Of a DNA stretch of 64,000 nucleotides, positions 57,172 through 64,000 are shown piece by piece. The stretch is from NCBI GenBank assembly GCA_001695595.3, contig MBPM02000007.1, positions 1,784,380-1,848,379 on the forward strand, given 5' to 3'. The notes beneath the pieces were generated by a model that did not search any database, had not been told where the DNA came from, and worked only from the letters and a program-made list of their open reading frames with translations. Within the stretch, counting starts at the first letter, position 1. Every line of letters begins with the position of its first letter. This DNA is from Plasmopara viticola. Lineage: Eukaryota > Oomycota > Peronosporomycetes > Peronosporales > Peronosporaceae. Position numbers and translations under genes: made by a program.

Positions 57172-57257
57172 TGGTATCTGTGGGGTTTGAACCCACGCAG
57201 ACTGGCATGTCTAGCGGATCTTAAGTCCGCCCCCTTAGACCACTCGGGCAAGATACC
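57172..57257 (-). tRNA. tRNA-Leu-TAA: tRNA-Leu (anticodon UAA)
   Basis: This is an intact 86-nt copy. Confidence 0.92.
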
Positions 57258-57597
57258 TCGCTTACGTCTATATCACTCAAGCTTCAAAATCGCTCCTATT
57301 ATATAGCGACATTGTATTATATTTTATGCACTACAATATGCCGTAACTGGTTGTCAGCTCAGCAATTGAAAGCCCGCACCACTAATTCACAACAATATGC
57401 TTTAAGAAGCCTTTCTTTTGACCGTGCTGGCAACTTAGTTATTCTATGGGACCTGTTTCGGCGAACTCAATATATATTACATCAAAGTGCGATACGAGCA
57501 CAAATTACCAAAAGCATATAGCAGCAACGACAATAGCTTTTTGTTTTGCGACAAAAAATCGTGTGCTGCGAATACTTGAACGATGATAAGTACGATG

Positions 57598-57682
57598 TGG
57601 TAATTGCGGGTTTGAACTCACGCACACTGGCATGTCTAGCGGATCTTAAGTCCGCCCCCTTAGACCACTCGGGCAAGATACC
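57598..57682 (-). pseudogene. tRNA-Leu-like, late B class
   Basis: This 85-nt copy has one base fewer in the 3' T strand. Confidence 0.72.
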
Positions 57683-57986
57683 TTATTTACGTCAAGATCA
57701 CTCAAGCTTTAAAACGCGACTTTTATATAGCGACATTGTATTTCAGTTTATGCACTACAATATGCCGTAGCTAGTTGCCAGCTCAGCAATTGAAAGCCCC
57801 GCATCACTTGTTCACGACTATATGCTTGAGAAGGCTTCCTTTTGATCGTGGCGAAAATTAGTTGATATATGGGACCTGCTTCGGAAAGTCCAAATTATTT
57901 TACCACAAAGTGCGATCCGAGTATAAATTACAAACAACATATAGCAGCAACGACCATTGCTTTCTTTGTTTTGCGAAAATAAACCG

Positions 57987-58072
57987 TGGTATCTGTGGGG
58001 TTTGAACCCACGCAGACTGGCATGTCTAGCGGATCTTAAGTCCGCCCCCTTAGACCACTCGGGCAAGATACC
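57987..58072 (-). tRNA. tRNA-Leu-TAA: tRNA-Leu (anticodon UAA)
   Basis: This is an intact 86-nt copy. Confidence 0.92.
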
Positions 58073-58410
58073 TCGCTTACGTCTATATCACTCAAGCTTC
58101 AAAATCGCACTTTATATAGCGACATTGTATTATATTTTATGCACTACAATATGCCGTAACTGGTTGTCAGCTCAGCAATTGAAAGCCCGCACCACTAATT
58201 CACAACAATATGCTTTAAGAAGCCTTTCTTTTGACCGTGCTGGCAACTTAGTTATTCTATGGGACCTGTTTCGGCGAACTCAATATATATTACATCAAAG
58301 TGCGATACGAGCACAAATTACCAAAAGCATATAGCAGCAACGACAATAGCTTTTTGTTTTGCGACAAAAAATCGTGTGCTGCGAATACTTGAACGATGAT
58401 AAGTACGATG

Positions 58411-58496
58411 TGGTAATTGCGGGGTTTGAACTCACGCACACTGGCATGTCTAGCGGATCTTAAGTCCGCCCCCTTAGACCACTCGGGCAAGATACC
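58411..58496 (-). pseudogene. tRNA-Leu-like, late B class
   Basis: This 86-nt copy is as the model. Confidence 0.72.
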
Positions 58497-58801
58497 TTAT
58501 TTACGTCAAGATCACTCAAGCTTTAAAAACGCGACTTTTATATAGCGACATTGTATTTCAGTTTATGTACTACAATATGCCGTAGCTAGTTGCCAGCTCA
58601 GCAATTGAAAGCCCCGCATCACTTGTTCACAACTATATGCTTGAGAAGGCTTCCTTTTGATCGTGGCGAAAATTAGTTGATATATGGGACCTGCTTCGGA
58701 AAGTCCAAATTATTTTACCACAAAGTGCGATCCGAGTATAAATTACAAACAACATATAGCAGCAACGACCATTGCTTTCTTTGTTTTGCGAAAATAAACC
58801 G

Positions 58802-58887
58802 TGGTATCTGTGGGGTTTGAACCCACGCAGACTGGCATGTCTAGCGGATCTTAAGTCCGCCCCCTTGGACCACTCGGGCAAGATACC
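58802..58887 (-). tRNA. tRNA-Leu-TAA: tRNA-Leu (anticodon UAA)
   Basis: This intact copy has D-loop variant TCCAAG and the caagattc flank marker (58910). Confidence 0.92.
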
Positions 58888-59227
58888 TCGCTTACGTCTA
58901 TATCACTCAAGATTCAAAATCGCACCTATTATATAGCGACATTGTATTATATTTTATGCACTACAATATGCCGTAACTGGTTGTCAGCTCAGCAATTGAA
59001 AGCCCGCACCACTAATTCACAACAATATGCTTTAAGAAGCCTTTCTTTTGACCGTGCTGGCAACTTAGTTATTCTATGGGACCTGTTTCGGCGAACTCAA
59101 TATATATTACATCAAAGTGCGATACGAGCACAAATTACCAAAAGCATATAGCAGCAACGACAATAGCTTTTTGTTTTGCGACAAAAAATCGTGTGCTGCG
59201 AATACTTGAACGATGATAAGTACGATG

Positions 59228-59312
59228 TGGTAATTGCGGGTTTGAACTCACGCACACTGGCATGTCTAGCGGATCTTAAGTCCGCCCCCTTAGACCACTC
59301 GGGCAAGATACC
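59228..59312 (-). pseudogene. tRNA-Leu-like, late B class
   Basis: This 85-nt copy has one base fewer in the 3' T strand. Confidence 0.72.
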
Positions 59313-59616
59313 TTATTTACGTCAAGATCACTCAAGCTTTAAAAACGCGACTTTATATAGCGACATTGTATTTCAGTTTATGCACTACAATATGCCGTAG
59401 CTAGTTGCCAGCTCAGCAATTGAAAGCCCCGCATCACTTGTTCACAACTATATGCTTGAGAAGGCTTCCTTTTGATCGTGGCGAAAATTAGTTGATATAT
59501 GGGACCTGCTTCGGAAAGTCCAAATTATTTTACCACAAAGTGCGATCCGAGTATAAATTACAAACAACATATAGCAGCAACGACCATTGCTTTCTTTGTT
59601 TTGCGAAAATAAACCG

Positions 59617-59702
59617 TGGTATCTGTGGGGTTTGAACCCACGCAGACTGGCATGTCTAGCGGATCTTAAGTCCGCCCCCTTGGACCACTCGGGCAAGATA
59701 CC
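59617..59702 (-). tRNA. tRNA-Leu-TAA: tRNA-Leu (anticodon UAA)
   Basis: This intact copy has D-loop variant TCCAAG. Confidence 0.92.
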
Positions 59703-60041
59703 TCGCTTACGTCTATATCACTCAAGCTTCAAAATCGCTCCTATTATATAGCGACATTGTATTATATTTTATGCACTACAATATGCCGTAACTGGTTGTC
59801 AGCTCAGCAATTGAAAGCCCGCACCACTAATTCACAACAATATGCTTTAAGAAGCCTTTCTTTTGACCGTGCTGGCAACTTAGTTATTCTATGGGACCTG
59901 TTTCGGCGAACTCAATATATATTACATCAAAGTGCGATACGAGCACAAATTACCAAAAGCATATAGCAGCAACGACAATAGCTTTTTGTTTTGCGACAAA
60001 AATCGTGTGCTGCGAATACTTGAACGATGATAAGTACGATG

Positions 60042-60127
60042 TGGTAATTGCGGGGTTTGAACTCACGCACACTGGCATGTCTAGCGGATCTTAAGTCCGC
60101 CCCCTTAGACCACTCGGGCAAGATACC
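60042..60127 (-). pseudogene. tRNA-Leu-like, late B class
   Basis: This 86-nt copy is as the model. Confidence 0.72.
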
Positions 60128-60432
60128 TTATTTACGTCAAGATCACTCAAGCTTTAAAAACGCGACTTCTATATAGCGACATTGTATTTCAGTTTATATA
60201 CTACAATATGCCGTAGCTAGTTGCCAGCTCAGCAATTGAAAGCCCCGCATCACTTGTTCACAACTATATGCTTGAGAAGGCTTCCTTTTGATCGTGGCGA
60301 AAATTAGTTGATATATGGGATCTGCTTCGGAAAGTCCAAATTATTTTACCACAAAGTGCGATCCGAGTATAAATTACAAACAACATATAGCAGCAACGAC
60401 CATTGCTTTCTTTGTTTTGCGAAAATAAACCG

Positions 60433-60518
60433 TGGTATCTGTGGGGTTTGAACCCACGCAGACTGGCATGTCTAGCGGATCTTAAGTCCGCCCCCTTAGA
60501 CCACTCGGGCAAGATACC
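60433..60518 (-). tRNA. tRNA-Leu-TAA: tRNA-Leu (anticodon UAA)
   Basis: This intact copy has a B-like 5' flank. Confidence 0.92.
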
Positions 60519-60856
60519 TCGCTTACGTCTATATCACTCAAGCTTTAAAACGCGACTTTTATATAGCGACATTGTATTATATTTTATGCACTACAATATG
60601 CCGTAACTGGTTGTCAGCTCAGCAATTGAAAGCCCGCACCACTAATTAACAACAAGATGCTTTAAGAAGCCTTTCTTTTGACCGTGCTGGCAACTTAGTT
60701 ATTCTATGGGACCTGTTTCGGCGAACTCAATATATATACATCAAAGTGCGATACGAGCACAAATTACCAAAAGCATATAGCAGCAACGACAATAGCTTTT
60801 TGTTTTGCGACAAAAAATCGTGTGCTGCGAATACTTGAACGATGATAAGTACGATG

Positions 60857-60941
60857 TGGTAATTACGGGGTTTGAACTCACGCACACTGGCATGTCTAGC
60901 GGATCTTAAGTCCGCCCCTTACACCACTCGGGCAAGATACC
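60857..60941 (-). pseudogene. tRNA-Leu-like, late B class
   Basis: This 85-nt copy has a D-loop change (GGTGTAAGG) and one G fewer. Confidence 0.7.
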
Positions 60942-61246
60942 TTATTAACGTCAAGATCACTCAAGCTTTAAAAACGCGACTTCTATATAGCGACATTGTA
61001 TTTCAGTTTATGTACTACAATATGCCGTAGCTAGTTGCCAGCTCAGCAATTGAAAGCCCCGCATCACTTGTTCACAACTATATGCTTGAGAAGGCTTCCT
61101 TTTGATCGTGGCGAAAATTAGTTGATATATGGGACCTGCTTCGGAAAGTCCAAATTATTTTACCACAAAGTGCGATCCGAGTATAAATTACAAACAACAT
61201 ATAGCAGCAACGACCATTGCTTTCTTTGTTTTGCGAAAATAAACCG

Positions 61247-61332
61247 TGGTATCTGTGGGGTTTGAACCCACGCAGACTGGCATGTCTAGCGGATCTTAAG
61301 TCCGCCCCCTTAGACCACTCGGGCAAGATACC
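61247..61332 (-). tRNA. tRNA-Leu-TAA: tRNA-Leu (anticodon UAA)
   Basis: This is the last clean 86-nt copy before the indel-rich tail; it has the caagattc flank marker (61355). Confidence 0.92.
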
Positions 61333-61672
61333 TCGCTTACGTCTATATCACTCAAGATTCAAAATCGCACCTATTATATAGCGACATTGTATTATATTTT
61401 ATGCACTACAATATGCCGTAACTGGTTGTCAGCTCAGCAATTGAAAGCCCGCACCACTAATTCACAACAATATGCTTTAAGAAGCCTTTCTTTTGACCGT
61501 GCTGGCAACTTAGTTATTCTATGGGACCTGTTTCGGCGAACTCAATATATATTACATCAAAGTGCGATACGAGCACAAATTACCAAAAGCATATAGCAGC
61601 AACGACAATAGCTTTTTGTTTTGCGACAAAAAATCGTGTGCTGCGAATACTTGAACGATGATAAGTACGATG

Positions 61673-61750
61673 TGGTAATTACGGGGTTTGCACACTGGCA
61701 TGTCTAGCGGATCTTAAGTCCGCCCCCTTAGACCACTCGGGCAAGATACC
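61673..61750 (-). pseudogene. tRNA-Leu-like, late B class, T arm deleted
   Basis: This 78-nt copy has lost 8 bases covering the 5' T stem and part of the B box. Confidence 0.75.
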
Positions 61751-62055
61751 TTATTAACGTCAAGATCACTCAAGCTTTAAAAACGCGACTTTTATATAGC
61801 GACATTGTATTTCAGTTTATGTACTACAATATGCCGTAGCTAGTTGCCAGCTCAGCAATTGAAAGCCCCGCATCACTTGTTCACAACTATATGCTTGAGA
61901 AGGCTTCCTTTTGATCGTGGCGAAAATTAGTTGATATATGGGATCTGCTTCGGAAAGTCCAAATTATTTTACCACAAAGTGCGATCCGAGTATAAATTAC
62001 AAACAACATATAGCAGCAACGACCATTGCTTTCTTTGTTTTGCGAAAATAAACCG

Positions 62056-62139
62056 TGGTATCTGTGGGTTTGAACCCACGCAGACTGGCATGTCTAGCGG
62101 ATCTTAAGTCCGCCCCCTTGGACCACTCGGGCAAATACC
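62056..62139 (-). tRNA. tRNA-Leu-TAA: tRNA-Leu (anticodon UAA), two single-base losses
   Basis: This 84-nt copy lacks one base in the T arm and one in the 5' acceptor strand; sequencing error is a possible cause. Confidence 0.6.
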
Positions 62140-62479
62140 TCGCTTACGTCTATATCACTCAAGATTCAAAATCGCACCTATTATATAGCGACATTGTATT
62201 ATATTTTATGCACTACAATATGCCGTAACTGGTTGTCAGCTCAGCAATTGAAAGCCCGCACCACTAATTCACAACAATATGCTTTAAGAAGCCTTTCTTT
62301 TGACCGTGCTGGCAACTTAGTTATTCTATGGGACCTGTTTCGGCGAACTCAATATATATTACATCAAAGTGCGATACGAGCACAAATTACCAAAAGCATA
62401 TAGCAGCAACGACAATAGCTTTTTGTTTTGCGACAAAAAATCGTGTGCTGCGAATACTTGAACGATGATAAGTACGATG

Positions 62480-62565
62480 TGGTAATTACGGGGTTTGAAC
62501 TCACGCACACTGGCATGTCTAGCGGATCTTAAGTCCGCCCCCTTAGACCACTCGCGGCAAGTACC
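62480..62565 (-). pseudogene. tRNA-Leu-like, late B class
   Basis: The 5' part carries an extra base in the D stem and a lost base in the acceptor. Confidence 0.65.
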
Positions 62566-62869
62566 TTATTAACGTCAAGATCACTCAAGCTTTAAAACGC
62601 GACTTCTATATAGCGAATTGTATTTCAGTTTATGTACTACATATATGCCGTAGCTAGTTGCCAGCTCAGCAATTGAAAGCCCCGCATCACTTGTTCACAA
62701 CTATATGCTTGAGAAGGCTTCCTTTTGATCGTGGCGAAAATAGTTGATAATATGGGACCTGCTTCGGAAAGTCCAAATTATTTTACCACAAAGTGCGATC
62801 CGAGTATAAATTACAAACAACATATAGCAGCAACGACCATTGCTTTCTTTGTTTTGCGAAAATAAACCG

Positions 62870-62957
62870 TGGTATCTGTGGGGTTTGAACCCACGCAGAC
62901 TGGCATGTCTAGCGGATCTTAAGTCCGCCCCCTTGACGACCACTCGGGCAAGATACC
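62870..62957 (-). tRNA. tRNA-Leu-TAA: tRNA-Leu (anticodon UAA), D-loop insertion
   Basis: This 88-nt copy has two additional bases in the D loop (ttgacgaccac on the + strand); stems are intact. Confidence 0.6.
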
Positions 62958-63300
62958 TCGCTTACGTCTATATCACTCAAGCATTAAATCGCACTATTAT
63001 ATACGACATTGTATTTATTTTATGCACTACAATATGGCCGTAACTGGTTGTCAGCTCAGCAATTGAAAGCGCCGCACCACTAATTCACAACAATATGCTT
63101 TAAGAAAGCCTTTCTTTTGACCTGCTGGCAACTTAGTTATTCTATGGGACCTGTTTCGGCGAACTCAATATTATATCACATCAAAGTGCGATACGAGCAC
63201 AAATTACCAAAAGCATATAGCAGCAACGACCAATAGCTTTTTGTTTTGCGACAAAAAATCGATTGTGCTGCGAATACTTGAACGATGATAAGTTACGATG

Positions 63301-63381
63301 TGTAATGCGGGGTTTGAACTCACGCACACTGGCATGTCTAGCGGATCTTAAGCCGCCCCTTAGACACTCGGGCAAGATACC
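63301..63381 (-). pseudogene. tRNA-Leu-like, late B class, several indels
   Basis: This 81-nt copy has losses in the acceptor, anticodon stem and D arm. Confidence 0.6.
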
Positions 63382-63682
63382 TTATTTACGTCAAGATCAC
63401 TCAAGCTTTAAAAACGCGACTTTATATAGCCGACATTGTATTTCATTTATTATACAATATGCCGTTAGCTAGTTGCCAGCTCAGCAATTGAAAAGCCTCG
63501 CATCACTTTTCACGACTATATGCTTGAGAAGGCTTCCTTTTGATCGTGGCGAAATTAGTTGAATATATGGGACCTGCTTCGAAAGTCCAAATTATTTTAC
63601 CACAAAGTGCGATCCGAGTATAAAATTACAAACAACATATAGCAGCAACGACCATTGCTTTCTTGTTTGCGAAAATAAACCG

Positions 63683-63766
63683 TGTATCTGTGCGGTTTGA
63701 ACCCACGCAGACTGGCATGTCTAGCGGATCTTAAGTCCGCCCCCTGGACCACTCGCGGCAGATACC
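63683..63766 (-). tRNA. tRNA-Leu-TAA: tRNA-Leu (anticodon UAA), several indels
   Basis: This 84-nt copy has a lost acceptor base, a T-stem substitution and D-arm indels; it lies in the low-quality tail. Confidence 0.5.
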
Positions 63767-64000
63767 TCGCTTACGTCTATACACTCAAGATTCAAAATCG
63801 CCACCTATTATATAGCGACATTGTATTATATTTTATGCACTACAATATCCCGTAACTGGTTTCAGCCTCAGCAATTGAAAGCCCGCACCACTAATTCACA
63901 ACAATATGCTTTAAGAAGCCTTCTTTTGACCGTGCTGGCAACTTAGTTATTCTATGGGACCTGTTTCGCGAACTCAATATATATTACATCAAAGTGCGAT

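Larger units (their letters stand above)
36429..62140 (-). repeat. Homogeneous A+B dimer higher-order repeat, about 815 bp
   Basis: Thirty-one consecutive dimers; starts of successive A loci differ by 808-818 bp, most by 813-816. Each dimer holds one intact tRNA-Leu (A) and one decayed copy (B). Neighbouring dimers differ at only a few sites, in contrast to the left part of the window. Variants shared by dimers three or seven apart show a further level of organisation. Confidence 0.92.
4597..64000 (-). repeat. Main array block, - strand tRNA-Leu units
   Basis: A single-orientation array of 146 tRNA loci (70 A-class, 76 B-class) that runs off the right edge of the window. The order is mainly A-B-A-B, with about 424 bp from an A start to the next B start and about 389 bp from B to A in the regular part. 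No unrelated sequence interrupts it; each spacer is part of the repeat. The homogeneous alternation suggests ongoing unequal crossover or gene conversion (inference). Confidence 0.93.
62140..64000 (-). repeat. Dimer array continues with many single-base indels
   Basis: The A+B dimer is still clear, but single-base gains and losses become frequent, for example in the loci at 62056, 62480, 62870, 63301 and 63683 and in their spacers. Substitutions do not rise in the same way. This pattern fits unpolished consensus better than biological decay (inference). Confidence 0.75.

Noticed and set aside
1..64000. About 160 short open reading frames (60-126 codons), many near identical on both strands
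   Set aside because: Each is a translation of tRNA body plus spacer, repeats with the array, exists in overlapping frames on both strands, and breaks wherever a unit has an indel. None shows a start context, domain or codon pattern of its own.
1..64000. CRISPR array
   Set aside because: The regular repeats are about 400 or 815 bp with homologous spacers that carry tRNA genes; CRISPR repeats are short with unique spacers.
1..64000. tRNA-derived SINE or other mobile element
   Set aside because: Units are head-to-tail without poly-A or A-rich tails, target-site duplications or dispersed insertion, and A copies keep full tRNA pairing including the 3' acceptor strand that SINE heads usually lose.
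1..64000. Bacterial or organellar tRNA cluster
   Set aside because: There is no encoded CCA, no mixed isotypes, no protein genes, and T-runs of Pol III type follow the loci; array size also argues for a nuclear eukaryotic origin.

Overview
The window is one long tandem array of leucine tRNA genes and their decayed relatives. I see no protein-coding gene. A unit of about 390-430 bp (one tRNA locus of about 86 bp plus about 300-340 bp of spacer) repeats 157 times from edge to edge. The intact version reads as tRNA-Leu with anticodon UAA: 7-bp acceptor stem, 3-bp D stem, 5-bp anticodon stem, a long variable arm (type II tRNA), a 5-bp T stem and discriminator A73. No 3' CCA is encoded. Most loci are followed by a T-run of the kind that ends RNA polymerase III transcription. 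These traits and the scale of the array point to a eukaryotic nuclear genome; the sequence does not let me name the species.

Two unit classes exist. Class A carries the intact tRNA and has a T4 run 8-11 nt downstream. Class B carries a relative with a mismatched acceptor stem, an A-C mismatch in the T stem and, in later copies, a damaged variable arm; its T-run lies about 40 nt downstream. I count 72 A-class loci (about 49 without an obvious structural defect) and 85 B-class loci.

Layout: (1) 1 to about 4596, eleven loci on the + strand, mostly B-class, diverged, with anticodons AAA, UAA and one CAA. (2) A head-to-head switch at about 4596, the centre of a large imperfect palindrome; everything to the right is on the - strand (146 loci). 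(3) 4.6-36 kb, heterogeneous A/B alternation built from 7-unit (about 2.85 kb) blocks, with B-B phase slips, a block present at 13.6-18.2 kb and again at 31.1-35.7 kb, and several scrambled units. (4) 36.4-62 kb, a very homogeneous A+B dimer of about 815 bp, with rarer variants recurring every 3 or 7 dimers (about 2.45 and 5.7 kb). (5) 62.1-64 kb, the same dimer with a sudden rise in single-base indels, probably poor consensus near a contig end.

Points of most interest: alternation of intact and decayed tRNAs as a higher-order repeat; copies with anticodon UUA that would read the UAA stop codon; B copies with discriminator G73 instead of A73; and evidence that unequal exchange and gene conversion shaped the array. 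The many short open reading frames are translations of the repeat and are not annotated as genes.
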